64,000 bases of DNA, taken from positions 1,926,538 to 1,990,537 of the forward strand of contig WLWN01000001.1 in the NCBI GenBank assembly GCA_012103575.1, read 5' to 3'. Below the pieces are notes generated by a model. It was given only the letters and a program-made list of their open reading frames with translations. It did not search any database and had not been told where the DNA came from. A program made the position numbers and the translations under genes. Each line of letters begins with the position of its first letter. Position 1 is the stretch's first letter. This document shows, piece after piece, positions 28,476-37,731 of this stretch. Origin of the DNA: Kiritimatiellia bacterium. Lineage in GTDB: Bacteria > Verrucomicrobiota > Kiritimatiellia > WLWN01.

Positions 28476-28534
28476 TCTCCTGGGCCGTTATGCGACCCCA
28501 GGAGAGGGGTGTAACGTGACGGAAAGCTGTCACG
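28476..28534 (+). terminator. Two hairpins after the large secreted protein gene
   Basis: TCTCCTGGG / CCCAGGAGA (28476-28484, 28497-28505) and CGTGAC / GTCACG (28515-28520, 28529-28534). No long T run follows, so termination is plausible but not certain. The region separates convergent genes. Confidence 0.45.
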
Positions 28535-28599
28535 AAGAAAGGATTTATCTATATCCAGCTGCAGCTATCCCTATCGGAACCTTGAATCGAAAATCCCAT

Positions 28600-29571
28600 T
28601 TATAATTCCCCAATGATCTCTTCAAGAATATCCTCTATCGTAACCAAGCCAATAACTTGTGAATGTCGGTTGTGAACAAGAGCCATGGGATTGTGAGAGA
28701 TTCGCATGCGAGGAAGAATTTCATCAGCAGGGGTTTCTGAAGATATGTATTGTGGAGGACGCATATAGTCTTCTGTCTCTTTGTTACCATGCTTTTTGTC
28801 TATGACGACATCATGAATATGTACAATACCAATAAATCGTTTTGCTTCTAGATCATAAACGGGGAGTCGACTCGTTTGTTTTTTGCGGGCTAACTCCAAC
28901 AGGTCGAATGTAGAGGTCTCCGTATCAACGAAAACCATACGATCACGTGGAATCATAATTTTTTCACACGTTTTTTGTGTCAATTCAAGTACACTGTTAA
29001 TCATGCGATGCTTTTTTGAGGATAGCGTGCCGGTCTTTTTACTTTCATGTGCTAGGTGTTTTAACTCATCGAGCGTAATAAAAGGTTTTTTGATCCTCTC
29101 TTTTGGGGGGGGGACAGGAATAAAACATCTAGAAAGGAAAAGGGCAGCACGACTCATCGGGTAAAAAAGAACCGTATTAAATTTAAGGGCTTTTGCAAAA
29201 GGAAGCGTCCTTTCGGCCGGTAAACTTTGGAACCATGCTTTTGGGAGGTATTCTCCAAAGACTAACATGACTATGGTTAGAACAACATAGGCGATAGAAG
29301 AACCCGCAGTCCCCATCCACTGAGTGCCTAAACTGATAGCTACGACCGAAGCAATAACATTACAAAGATTATTTCCTACTAATGTGGTGCCCAACAAATG
29401 GTCAGGATGCAATGCAAAGGTTTCCAGTATTTTTGCGTGGAGCACCTTTTTTCGAACCATATGACGTAGACGTAGTGGATTGATGGCGACAATTCCCGTT
29501 TCTAGACCGGAATAAAAGGCAGAGCCTATAATACCAAGTATAACAATAAAAAATTGTGCAAAGTCGTTCAT
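28600..29571 (-). CDS. CNNM/CorC-family membrane protein (DUF21 plus CBS pair), short form
   Basis: 323 residues. N-terminal DUF21 domain with membrane helices (FFIVILGIIGSAFYSGLETG, LLGTTLVGNNLCNVIASVVA, MLVFGEYLPKAW), then a CBS pair (TCEKIMIPRDRMVFVD, IGLVTIEDILEEIIGEL). It ends right after the second CBS and lacks the C-terminal CorC_HlyC domain. Family members act in Mg/Co homeostasis; true hemolysin activity is doubtful. Its start overlaps the stop of the longer paralogue by 4 bp (ATGA), so the pair is coupled and may form a heterodimer. Confidence 0.85.
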   Translation of the reverse strand: MNDFAQFFIVILGIIGSAFYSGLETGIVAINPLRLRHMVRKKVLHAKILETFALHPDHLLGTTLVGNNLCNVIASVVAISLGTQWMGTAGSSIAYVVLTIVMLVFGEYLPKAWFQSLPAERTLPFAKALKFNTVLFYPMSRAALFLSRCFIPVPPPKERIKKPFITLDELKHLAHESKKTGTLSSKKHRMINSVLELTQKTCEKIMIPRDRMVFVDTETSTFDLLELARKKQTSRLPVYDLEAKRFIGIVHIHDVVIDKKHGNKETEDYMRPPQYISSETPADEILPRMRISHNPMALVHNRHSQVIGLVTIEDILEEIIGEL

Positions 29572-30803
29572 GGTTTTTCGTTGAGTTTTATCATTTCGAT
29601 AAGGTCAATGCGGTTCTTGCGCATTTTTCTGATTGAGATTTTGAAGGGGGGTGTTTCCAGGATATCACCAGGACGGGGAAGCCGTTCCATTTTAGCCATA
29701 ATCCATCCTGAAATACGAGTCGCTCCTTTATCTTCAACATCAATTTCTAATTCATCACGGAGTTTTTCTAGGCTTATTTGGCCATCCATGATCCACTGAT
29801 CGGGTCCTATCTTTTCAAAAAAAAGTTCGTGCACAGCTTGTTCATCATCGATGTCTCCTGTAATTTCTTCAAGAATATCGCCTCGTGTAATAACCCCTGC
29901 AGTGCCTCCATATTCGTCTACAACAATCGCTGTTCGTTTCTGTTCTCGCAAAAACTGGTCTAAAAGGCGATCCAGAGGACACGCTTCAGGAACATAAAAA
30001 GGAGGTAACCATGCTTGCTCAATACGCAGCTCAGGATCCAGGAAATAATGTCGTACATCGAGAAGACCTATAACATTGTCTAATTGCTTTCGATAAAGAA
30101 GAACGTGTCTAACATACGTCTGGGCTAAAATCGCTGTGCTGTTTTTTTGTGAGTCGTCAAGATCCAACGCTGTGACGTCGACACGTGGTGTCATCACATC
30201 CCTTGCCTGTAAATTCTCCAAGCGAATGATTCCTTTGACCATGTGGTGTTCTTCGGAGTCAAGAATGCCTGTCTCGCCGCTTATATCGACGACCGTTGAA
30301 AATTCATCATCCGAGAGGGTCCGTCCTTTAGGGAGAAAAAGGTGAGAAGAAGCCTGGGTTATCTGTTCCAGGATTAAACGGAACGGTCCGAATACATAGA
30401 TAAAAAAATGAAGCAAAGGCGCATAGCGTGTCGCTAAAACTTCTGGATATACAACGGCAATGCGTTTAGGCCCTATTTCGCCAAAAATAATTAGAAAAAA
30501 TAGGGATGAAGCAATCGCTATTTCTTCTGTATGCTCGATAAATAGTGTTCGAATTAAAAAGTAGGTAACCGCCGATATCGCAACATTAACAAGCGTGTTG
30601 CCTATCAATAAAGTAGACAATAAGCGAGTGGGTGAGGAGAGGATCCATTCTACCCGTTGGGCTTTAGAAGGGGACGTGCGTGTTAATTCTCTTACTTTTA
30701 ATGAGGTTAGGGAAAAGTAAGCGACTTCAGCACTAGAAAAAAAAGCGGAGAGAAGTAGAAGGCATAAAAGGCATAAGCCGTGTAGTGAAATTAGGGTTAT
30801 CAT
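29568..30803 (-). CDS. CNNM/CorC-family membrane protein (DUF21, CBS pair, CorC_HlyC domain)
   Basis: 411 residues. DUF21 helices (LLSAFFSSAEVAYFSLTSLK, TLLIGNTLVNVAISAV, IIFGEIGPKRIAV), CBS pair (QARDVMTPRVDVTALD, TAIVVDEYGGTAGVITRGD and LEEITGDIDDE) and the C-terminal CorC_HlyC domain (GPDQWIMDGQISLEKLRDEL ... ISIRKMRKNRIDLIEM). Same gene pair order is common in Bacteroidota and PVC genomes. Divergently transcribed from the TPR cluster at 30850 with only 46 bp between. Confidence 0.87.
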   Translation of the reverse strand: MITLISLHGLCLLCLLLLSAFFSSAEVAYFSLTSLKVRELTRTSPSKAQRVEWILSSPTRLLSTLLIGNTLVNVAISAVTYFLIRTLFIEHTEEIAIASSLFFLIIFGEIGPKRIAVVYPEVLATRYAPLLHFFIYVFGPFRLILEQITQASSHLFLPKGRTLSDDEFSTVVDISGETGILDSEEHHMVKGIIRLENLQARDVMTPRVDVTALDLDDSQKNSTAILAQTYVRHVLLYRKQLDNVIGLLDVRHYFLDPELRIEQAWLPPFYVPEACPLDRLLDQFLREQKRTAIVVDEYGGTAGVITRGDILEEITGDIDDEQAVHELFFEKIGPDQWIMDGQISLEKLRDELEIDVEDKGATRISGWIMAKMERLPRPGDILETPPFKISIRKMRKNRIDLIEMIKLNEKP

Positions 30804-30849
30804 AACTCGTTCTTGATCTACAGTAATTATAGCGTAAAGTGATTATCCT

Positions 30850-32781
30850 ATGAAAGAAAATTTAATGTGGGTAATCATGGTTTTTGGGATAAGCCTTATA
30901 GGACTTGGATTAGGATGTGGCCAAGGAAACAACGATCGGCATTTTAGAAAAGGACTTCGCGCTTTTGGACAAGGGAAATATGTTCATGCCAAAGCCGCGT
31001 TTGAAAAGTCGACTAATAAACACCTGGGTGAACATAAAAAAAATAGTATCAGCTACAATTATTTGGGGTTATCTTATTGGAAATTGGGTGAACTAGAACG
31101 TGCTATTGATGCCTTTGAAAATAGTAGGACATTAAATCCTGACTTAATGGAACCTCATTACAATTTGGGTATTCTTTTGTATCAGAGCGGAGATGCCCAT
31201 GAGGCCGAGACCCTATTAGGCGAAGCAGGGTTAATACATGGTAGTGATCCTCGTCCTTTGGAGTATCTAGGACACATTCATTCGGTCGCAACGAACTGGC
31301 CAAAAAGTCGGCGTATGCTATATGAAGCCCTTGCGCGGGCCCCCCAGTCTCCTCGTGTTTTAACCGCCTTGTCTTTGGCAGAACTCTATGCCGAAGGACC
31401 TCCTTCTGCTGTATCCTATTTGATGGAAGCGCTGGGCGTTGACTCCACCTATCCTCCCGCTTTGTTTAACTTGGCCCTCATTTACGAGCATTGGTTAAAA
31501 GACAATGAGCAGGCAATGGCCTTTTACCAAAAGTATCTTGACCATGCGGCTGACGTTTCTCAAATCGAGCAAGCAAAGGGTGCATTAAATAAATTATTAA
31601 AATCCGAAGCGGATTCACAACCTCGCCCAAAAAATGAGGTGTATATAGCCAAAAAGGGTTCTTCTGTAACTGTCAAAGATCTCCTTAAAAAGGCTCGGAA
31701 AGTGCACAAAACAGGAGGCGTTAAAAAAGCCTTGGAGCTTTGTTTGCAAGCCGACAACCTCGCCCAAAAAATCCACAATAAACCGTTACGGGAGAAATCC
31801 TTAAATCTAGCTGTTAAGCTTTGCTTTGATCAAGCCAAGACCTATCTGGCTGTAGGTCAATTTTTGGAAGAAGAAGGAAAGGTTCAAGAGGCTCTAAATG
31901 CTTTTAAACAAGCAGTGACCTTAGATCCTACATTACCCAAGGCTTATATTGCTTTAGCTCAAACAGCGATCAAAATAGAGGAATATGATACAGCCGTATA
32001 TGCGTTAAGAAAAGCCGTCCGTCTCGATAAAATAAAGCCAGACCTGTTGTGGTCACTTGCTACTGTATATGATCAGTACCTCGCATTAAAACAGCAAGCG
32101 GTTAAGACCTATTATGAATTTGAGCGGCTTTTCCCAAGCGATCCCCGCGTTTTAAAAGCACGTAAAAGGCTACAAGAACTAAGACCGATAACGGCAGAAG
32201 CGCAACCTTATCCTGACCTCAATCCTACCCAAGGAACCCTATCGACAAATCGTCTTGACTTTTCTAAAAAAGAGGGCTTTCAAAGAAAACTAAAGTTTAG
32301 AAACCCTAGACCCATTAACAAAAACGCAGCGGTTCAAGCCTATAATCGAGGGACCGTTTATCAAGAACGAAAAGATTGGGATCGCGCTATCTACTATTAT
32401 ACACGTGCCATCGAAAATGATGATACCTTTGTAACCGCTTTCTATAATTTAGGGCTGGCGTATCGTGCAAAAGGGGATTTTGCTTTATCGAAAGATGCCT
32501 ATTTATACGCAATAAAGCTACGCCCTGATATGGCGAATGCACGCTACAATCTTGCCCTTATTTATTCCGATTTACGTCAAGATTCAGCCGCGCTAAAGCA
32601 TTTAAAAGAAATCATTAAAAGAACGCCGAGTTATGGGCCGGCACATCATTTGATCGGCCTCGTCTATGCTAAAAAAAAATCCACCTATCCATTGGCTAAA
32701 AAGCATTATCAACAGTTTCTTCAGTTAGCTCCCGATGATGCTTCAGCATCTTCAATGCGTCGTTGGCTGGAAACCCATTAA
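30850..32781 (+). CDS. TPR lipoprotein
   Basis: 643 residues. Lipoprotein signal GLGLGCGQG with Cys at about residue 23. At least eight TPR-like units follow in two blocks (SYNYLGLSYWKLGELERAID, VQEALNAFKQAVTLDPTLPK, YYTRAIENDDTFVTAFYNLG) separated by a linker near residue 460. First gene of a cluster with a second TPR protein, ExbB, ExbD and a TonB-like protein. Lipid-anchored TPR proteins of this kind probably form an outer-membrane or periplasmic scaffold for the proton-driven complex; that link is inferred from gene order. Confidence 0.8.
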   Translation: MKENLMWVIMVFGISLIGLGLGCGQGNNDRHFRKGLRAFGQGKYVHAKAAFEKSTNKHLGEHKKNSISYNYLGLSYWKLGELERAIDAFENSRTLNPDLMEPHYNLGILLYQSGDAHEAETLLGEAGLIHGSDPRPLEYLGHIHSVATNWPKSRRMLYEALARAPQSPRVLTALSLAELYAEGPPSAVSYLMEALGVDSTYPPALFNLALIYEHWLKDNEQAMAFYQKYLDHAADVSQIEQAKGALNKLLKSEADSQPRPKNEVYIAKKGSSVTVKDLLKKARKVHKTGGVKKALELCLQADNLAQKIHNKPLREKSLNLAVKLCFDQAKTYLAVGQFLEEEGKVQEALNAFKQAVTLDPTLPKAYIALAQTAIKIEEYDTAVYALRKAVRLDKIKPDLLWSLATVYDQYLALKQQAVKTYYEFERLFPSDPRVLKARKRLQELRPITAEAQPYPDLNPTQGTLSTNRLDFSKKEGFQRKLKFRNPRPINKNAAVQAYNRGTVYQERKDWDRAIYYYTRAIENDDTFVTAFYNLGLAYRAKGDFALSKDAYLYAIKLRPDMANARYNLALIYSDLRQDSAALKHLKEIIKRTPSYGPAHHLIGLVYAKKKSTYPLAKKHYQQFLQLAPDDASASSMRRWLETH

Positions 32782-32795
32782 TGCGAAGGTGAGCT

Positions 32796-35321
32796 ATGAA
32801 AAAGAAAAAAAAATCGATAGGCGTATGGGGCCTTCTTCTCGTGGGAATAGGTTCATGGCCAGGTTACCTTGAAGCACGTAGCTCTAAACCTGATCGGGAG
32901 CTGATATGGACATCTGGTCAAGCCGCTTTAGACGATGGTTTGTACGACCTCGCTGAGAAATATTTTGAGACGTATCTAAAGACAAAATTATCTAAACCTA
33001 AAAAAGCAAAAGCGGTTCTTCATTTAGCTCATGCGTATTATGGGCAAAAACGATTCGAAGATGTGATTGATCTATTAACGAAACATCACAAATTAGGAAC
33101 CAAAGCAAAATTGCGATCAGGGTTTCTCTTATGGATGGCCAAGGCTCACTATCAATTGGGCTATTATGATGATGTTGAAAAAACACTGGGGAAAATAAAG
33201 AAATTCAAATCAAAGGTCTATTACAAACAAAGCCTTCGTTTACTCGCCAAAAATTATGTGGCTACCAAAAGAGCTATAGAAGCGGTAGCCATATTTGAAG
33301 AATTCTATAAACAATACCCCGATGATCGTGAGGCCCCTGAAAATCTTCTAGAATGGTCAGTAGTTTTGATGGGCCAAGACGATCAAGAAAGATCCTTGTC
33401 TATACTGCAAATGCTTACAAATGAATATCCAGATAACGCGATAACATATACTGCTCAATTATGGATCGCTCGCATCTTTGTAGAGCAAGTTCGAATGAGA
33501 GAAGCCAAACAGTTGTTAGAAACATTGGTAAACGAAGGTAAGGTCGAGGCGAATATACGTGCAAATGCAGGACTCGTATTAGCCAGTATTTATGAAAGTC
33601 AGACGAACACAACAGATGCTATAGACGTTTTAGAATCTGCTGAGATGATTGCCAACGATCCTGAATTCATCGCGCAGAGTAAAGCAGCGCGTGCCCGATT
33701 AATGGTTAAAGCAGGTGACATAGACAAGAGTATTAAACTATTACATGAAGGCGTACAGGGCATGGCTGATGAAAAAATAGGCGCCCAAACCCAACTAGAC
33801 TTTGCTCAATTATTGTTAAACCTAAAAGCGTATGAGCAGGCAAATACAGAATTCCAAAACTATTTGGAGGGGTTTTCTTTTGAAGAAGGGGAACCCTATG
33901 CACTGCTAGGTAAAGGATGGAGTTTTTTGGAATTGACTCGTTATGCGGAAGCTGCTACAGCCTTTGAAAAAGCCTATGATTTACTCGATACCCCTTCCGA
34001 AAAGTCAGAAGCTCTGTTAAGCGCAGCGGATGCGCATTTTACCGATAGACAGTATGCGCAAGCACATGACACCTATGCTAAATTTGTGCAACAGTTTCCT
34101 GATGATCCTGCTCGATCACGAGTTACCTTTAACAGGGGTGTATGTCTAGCGCAAATGGGGAAACTAGATCTAGCCCAAAAAACATTTGAAACAGTAAAAG
34201 ATACACATTCTTCAGATTCCTTCTCTGAACGAGCGGCTATTCGTCTTGCTGTCTTAAAAGAGGACCAAGGCCTTTGGGATGATGCATTGATGACGTATGA
34301 AGAGATCCTGAAAGAGTATCCCGACGGACCCTTTTATGTCCTCTCCTTACATAGTAACGGACTGATTCGATATCGGTTGGGTGCATTTAAAGAGGCGCTT
34401 CTTCGTTTCAACCAGGTTATAGAACAATTTCCCGAAAGTGAGTTTGCAGATCATGCGTTTTATATGAAAGGATGGTGTTTATATCTATTAAACGAAAACG
34501 AAAATGCCTTAACCGTCTTCCGAGATTTTCTGCAAACATACCCGACATCTAAATGGGCGTCCGACGCCCTCTTTTCCCTGGCTGAGTATTACTATAATTC
34601 CAGCCAATATTCTGAAGCAGAAAAGAAATTTGCTGAAGTAGCAGATCAATTCCCTGAACATGATCTAGCAGACGAAGCGCTATTTTGGGCGGGGCGATCT
34701 GCATCCGCTCAAAAAGAATACCTTCGTGCGATTGATTACTATAACAAACTGGCTAAAACGTATCCAAACAGTTCTAAGTTGCCAGAAGCACGTTTTGCAC
34801 ATGGAGATGCCTTAAGTGAACTAGGCGAGTTTTCCAGCGCTATTTTGATCTTTGAAGAAATTATAAAAAAGAATCCCGATAGCTATCTAATCAACCGAGC
34901 GTGGGGACGGAAGGGTGATTGTCAATTTACGTTAGGTGTCAAAGACCAAAGTCGTTATAAAGAAGCGTTGCTTTCTTATCAGACGGTATTGGAGACTCCT
35001 TCTGCTTCACAGGATTTAAAGTTACAAACTGAATACAAGACAGGACGTTGTTATGAAAAAATGAAGGACATAAACAAAGCTTTTGAGCATTATATGAATG
35101 TCGTTTATGAGTACCTTGCTTTGCGCAAGCAAGGTCAATCGCTAGACTCATTATGGTTTACACGGGCTGTATTTGCCGCGGGAGGCATTAAAGAAAAGGA
35201 ATCTTTATGGAGAGATGCCGTTAATGTTTATAAGCGTCTAGTGTCAGCCAATGTTCCTGCAGCAGGAGAAGCCCAGAAGCGGATTCAAAAGATACGTTTT
35301 GAGCATTGGGTCTTGTTTTAG
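32796..35321 (+). CDS. Large exported TPR protein
   Basis: 841 residues, start ATG 32796 with GAAGGTGAG just before it and 14 bp after the previous stop. Signal peptide (SIGVWGLLLVGIGSWPG) then tandem TPR/Sel1-like helix pairs throughout (YDLAEKYFETYLKTKLSKPK, RYAEAATAFEKAYDLLDTP, RAIDYYNKLAKTYPNSSKLP). Several units carry the YPxS or FPxD turn of YbgF/CpoB-like TPRs, which work with the Tol-Pal or Exb machinery. It resembles in length and layout the broken TPR gene at 698-4537, so the two may be paralogues. Confidence 0.8.
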   Translation: MKKKKKSIGVWGLLLVGIGSWPGYLEARSSKPDRELIWTSGQAALDDGLYDLAEKYFETYLKTKLSKPKKAKAVLHLAHAYYGQKRFEDVIDLLTKHHKLGTKAKLRSGFLLWMAKAHYQLGYYDDVEKTLGKIKKFKSKVYYKQSLRLLAKNYVATKRAIEAVAIFEEFYKQYPDDREAPENLLEWSVVLMGQDDQERSLSILQMLTNEYPDNAITYTAQLWIARIFVEQVRMREAKQLLETLVNEGKVEANIRANAGLVLASIYESQTNTTDAIDVLESAEMIANDPEFIAQSKAARARLMVKAGDIDKSIKLLHEGVQGMADEKIGAQTQLDFAQLLLNLKAYEQANTEFQNYLEGFSFEEGEPYALLGKGWSFLELTRYAEAATAFEKAYDLLDTPSEKSEALLSAADAHFTDRQYAQAHDTYAKFVQQFPDDPARSRVTFNRGVCLAQMGKLDLAQKTFETVKDTHSSDSFSERAAIRLAVLKEDQGLWDDALMTYEEILKEYPDGPFYVLSLHSNGLIRYRLGAFKEALLRFNQVIEQFPESEFADHAFYMKGWCLYLLNENENALTVFRDFLQTYPTSKWASDALFSLAEYYYNSSQYSEAEKKFAEVADQFPEHDLADEALFWAGRSASAQKEYLRAIDYYNKLAKTYPNSSKLPEARFAHGDALSELGEFSSAILIFEEIIKKNPDSYLINRAWGRKGDCQFTLGVKDQSRYKEALLSYQTVLETPSASQDLKLQTEYKTGRCYEKMKDINKAFEHYMNVVYEYLALRKQGQSLDSLWFTRAVFAAGGIKEKESLWRDAVNVYKRLVSANVPAAGEAQKRIQKIRFEHWVLF

Positions 35322-35408
35322 GTCAAAGATTGAAGAGTCAAAAGTTGAAGGTTTGAAGGTGTGTAGAGACTTTTCGACTTTTGACGTGCGACCCTTTAAT
35401 CTGCCGAG

Positions 35409-35436
35409 TTGACGTTTCAATAGAATGTAATATGAT
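35409..35436 (+). promoter_or_regulatory. Predicted sigma-70-like promoter before exbB
   Basis: TTGACG (35409-35414), 16 bp, TATGAT (35431-35436), 44 bp before ATG 35480. The 158-bp gap also holds an inverted repeat built from GTCAAAAGT ... ACTTTTGAC that may end the upstream TPR transcript, so exbB-exbD-tonB may be a separate unit. Confidence 0.5.
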
Positions 35437-35479
35437 GTACGAATTATCTTTAGACAGAACCGTTAACTAAAGGGAAACG

Positions 35480-36142
35480 ATGTTAGCACTTATAGAAAGA
35501 GGTGGGCCTATCATGTGGTTCATCCTGGCAGGTAGCCTGATAGCCGTCATCATTTTTTTTGAACGGTTTTTGTCCCTCCATCGTACCCATATTAAAACAG
35601 ATGACTTTTTAAAGGGCATATACAATATCCTTAAAAAAGGTAACTTTGTTGAGGCCATCAGTATTTGTGAAGAAACGCCAGGGCCGGTTGCCCATATTGT
35701 GCGGACCGCTGTTTTGTACCATGACAAAAGTAGGGAGGAAATGCGGCGAATGGTCGTAGAGTCAGGGCGAGAAGAGATTCCTCGCTTAGAACGTAATTTA
35801 GCGATGTTGGCCACCATTGGAAAAATAACACCTTTACTCGGTCTTTTAGGAACGATTATCGGTATGATCAGCTCATTAATAATCATTGATCAAAAAGCGC
35901 CGTTAATTCATTCAGGGGATTTGGCTTCAGGATTATGGCAGGCTTTGATCTCAACCGCGGCCGGGTTGGTGGTGGCTATCCCTACATATGCAGGATACAA
36001 TTTACTGATAACTCGTATAGAGACAATTGTGTTAGACATGGAACGAGCGGCATCTGATATTGTTTCTTTTTTTACAACGAATCTTCTTCATAAAACACCC
36101 ATGGTCAAAAAACGTGAGCCCGACAGAGCAGCCCATATATGA
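35480..36142 (+). CDS. exbB: MotA/TolQ/ExbB proton channel protein
   Basis: 220 residues with three membrane helices: GGPIMWFILAGSLIAVIIFF near the N-terminus, then LAMLATIGKITPLLGLLGTI and GLWQALISTAAGLVVAIPTY. The GLLGTIIGM and ALISTAAGLVVAIP motifs are diagnostic. With ExbD it forms the proton-driven inner-membrane motor. AAGGG precedes the start. It overlaps exbD by 29 bp. Confidence 0.92.
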   Translation: MLALIERGGPIMWFILAGSLIAVIIFFERFLSLHRTHIKTDDFLKGIYNILKKGNFVEAISICEETPGPVAHIVRTAVLYHDKSREEMRRMVVESGREEIPRLERNLAMLATIGKITPLLGLLGTIIGMISSLIIIDQKAPLIHSGDLASGLWQALISTAAGLVVAIPTYAGYNLLITRIETIVLDMERAASDIVSFFTTNLLHKTPMVKKREPDRAAHI

Positions 36143-36563
36143 TCGTATTAACTATTTTCGCGGGCAATATACACCTAAACATAGACTGGCCTGTAATCTG
36201 ATAGATAGTGCACCTTTTATAGATGTCATATTGATCATCTTCCTTTTTTTTATCATGAACTCCTCGTTTGTCTTACAACCGGGGATCAAGATCAATTTAC
36301 CCACAACACCTTTTTTGTCGGGTACAAAATATGGGACCATGATTGTAACGCTATCTCAAGAAGACATGGTTTTTTTTAATGACGAACGAACCACGCTAAA
36401 CGGTTTAGCCTCCGCCTTTTCTCAAGCTCATCATCAAGACCCTGATGGGACGTTAATCATCGAAGCAGACGGTCGTGTTTCTCATGACACGCTTGTGGGG
36501 ATTTATAACATGGCCATTGAAGTGGGCATTAAAGAGGTGGTGCTAGCAACGCGTTCTCGGTGA
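36114..36563 (+). CDS. exbD: ExbD/TolR-family protein
   Basis: About 149 residues from GTG 36114. One N-terminal helix with the essential Asp (NLIDSAPFIDVILIIFLFFI), then the periplasmic domain LPTTPF...GTMIVTLSQEDMVFFND and LIIEADGRVSHDTLVGIYNM. The frame is open further upstream to 36060, but this would read through ExbB coding sequence; GTG 36114 gives the usual size. The stop codon lies inside a long hairpin (36545-36575). Confidence 0.88.
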   Translation: MSPTEQPIYDRINYFRGQYTPKHRLACNLIDSAPFIDVILIIFLFFIMNSSFVLQPGIKINLPTTPFLSGTKYGTMIVTLSQEDMVFFNDERTTLNGLASAFSQAHHQDPDGTLIIEADGRVSHDTLVGIYNMAIEVGIKEVVLATRSR

Positions 36564-36575
36564 GAACGCGTTGCT
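36545..36575 (+). terminator. Long perfect hairpin overlapping the exbD stop codon
   Basis: AGCAACGCGTTCTC, loop GGT, GAGAACGCGTTGCT: 14-bp perfect stem, with the TGA stop in loop and stem. An AT-rich stretch (TGTTTATTATTTATTG) follows. It could act as an attenuating terminator or RNA-stability element between exbD and the TonB-like gene. Confidence 0.6.
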
Positions 36576-36610
36576 ATGATTGTTTATTATTTATTGATTG
36601 TTGATCATTG

Positions 36611-37396
36611 ATGTCTAAAAGAAAAGATGTGTATAGAAGAATTTTTGTATGGGTCATTGCTATCACTTTTAGTGTGGTTTGGCATGGGGTGTGGGTGGTT
36701 TTTTTAAAGCCGGAATCAACCGTGCATTATGTCCCCATTCCCTCTGAAGCTAAAGTGTTTTACATGCCTTGGTCTAACGATAAACAAGCAGAGACTCAGG
36801 TTGATATCCGGCGCGTATGGTCTCCGGATCTTTTTGCGTTACCTTCTTCAATAGGGTTTAGTCAGCCTCTGTTTAGTAAGGACATTAATATTCAACCTTC
36901 GTTAACAGTGCCCTCCGCAGCTAGAAGCTCGTTTCCATCTAGAGATGACTATGTATATAATAAAAAAATGGTAAACATGCCCTCTTTCTCGAATGTTTCT
37001 TTAGAAGTTGAAAACTATTTATCCGTATCGCCTGCTTTGGTTGAGGACCCTTTTTATTTTGCTGTGGATCAGACGTCTATCCCATCGTTAATCATTGACT
37101 ACCTTAATGGCTTTTCCGAAGCAGATTTTTTGGAAAAGGATCTCCCGCCTGTAGAAAAAGTGGGCGCGTTTCCTTGGGAAATGATTGCATACCTTCAAGC
37201 AGGGAATAGCGGGATTATCGAGCATGTTATGATTGAGCAACCTGCCGTAGATGCTAAAGTAAATATATTACTCACCCGTTACTTTTATCGGTGGCGGCTG
37301 GGAAAAAAAATCTGTCCCTGTGAAGGACGTGTCTTGATCCGATATACGGGGGATTTGAACCCAAATAATCGCCGGGTTTCTCAGGAGAATACGTGA
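36611..37396 (+). CDS. TonB-like periplasm-spanning protein
   Basis: 261 residues. One N-terminal membrane helix (IFVWVIAITFSVVWHGVWVV), then a long extracytoplasmic part with no recognised domain until the end, where YLQAGNSGIIEHVMIEQPAV and ILLTRYFYRWRLGKKICPCE resemble the end of a TonB C-terminal domain (..V..aL.rWRF.P...G..V...i.F). Position directly after exbB-exbD supports the role. The usual Pro-rich linker is weak. Start ATG 36611; a TTG three bases upstream is also in frame. Confidence 0.6.
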   Translation: MSKRKDVYRRIFVWVIAITFSVVWHGVWVVFLKPESTVHYVPIPSEAKVFYMPWSNDKQAETQVDIRRVWSPDLFALPSSIGFSQPLFSKDINIQPSLTVPSAARSSFPSRDDYVYNKKMVNMPSFSNVSLEVENYLSVSPALVEDPFYFAVDQTSIPSLIIDYLNGFSEADFLEKDLPPVEKVGAFPWEMIAYLQAGNSGIIEHVMIEQPAVDAKVNILLTRYFYRWRLGKKICPCEGRVLIRYTGDLNPNNRRVSQENT

Positions 37397-37623
37397 TGGA
37401 AGTTTCTTATTCGGTCTTTTTTTTGCTGCCACTCTCTTGTGCCCTGGTCGGGCTATTTTTGTACTGGTGTTTTTACGAGATGACCCGGTTTGCTTCCAGT
37501 AAACCGCAGGCGGGAAAAGTTTATCGTTGCCAAGTTTGTATACACGTCTATTTGGATAGCCGAGATGTTCCTTTAGCGCGTTGTACCCGATGCGGCTGCT
37601 TAAATGAAGCCGTGAAAAGATAA
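37396..37623 (+). CDS. Small membrane protein with a zinc-ribbon end
   Basis: 75 residues. One N-terminal helix (VFFLLPLSCALVGLFLYWCF), then YRCQVCIHVYLDSRDVPL and ARCTRCGCLNE: two CxxC pairs that can bind one zinc. ATG 37396 overlaps the previous stop (TGATG), so it is coupled to the TonB-like gene. Similar small ribbon proteins end this gene cluster in other PVC bacteria as far as I recall; the role is unknown. Confidence 0.7.
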   Translation: MEVSYSVFFLLPLSCALVGLFLYWCFYEMTRFASSKPQAGKVYRCQVCIHVYLDSRDVPLARCTRCGCLNEAVKR

Positions 37624-37631
37624 GCGGAATA

Positions 37632-37718
37632 GAACCATAATGTCTAATGACAAAATAAGAGGAAGTCGAATGATTTCCAAGACCTTTAGTAGACATTAAT
37701 CATTAGGGCTTATGGTTC
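37632..37718. terminator. Bidirectional hairpin between convergent genes
   Basis: Outer stem GAACCATAA / TTATGGTTC (37632-37640, 37710-37718) and inner stem TAATGTCTA / TAGACATTA (37639-37647, 37690-37698). It lies between the zinc-ribbon gene and the convergent adhesin gene. Confidence 0.55.
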
Positions 37719-37731
37719 CTTAAGGTCCGCG

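Noticed and set aside
36060..36113. Upstream start of exbD at 36060
   Set aside because: It would read 18 codons of ExbB coding sequence in another frame; GTG 36114 gives a family-typical N-terminus before the Asp-bearing helix.
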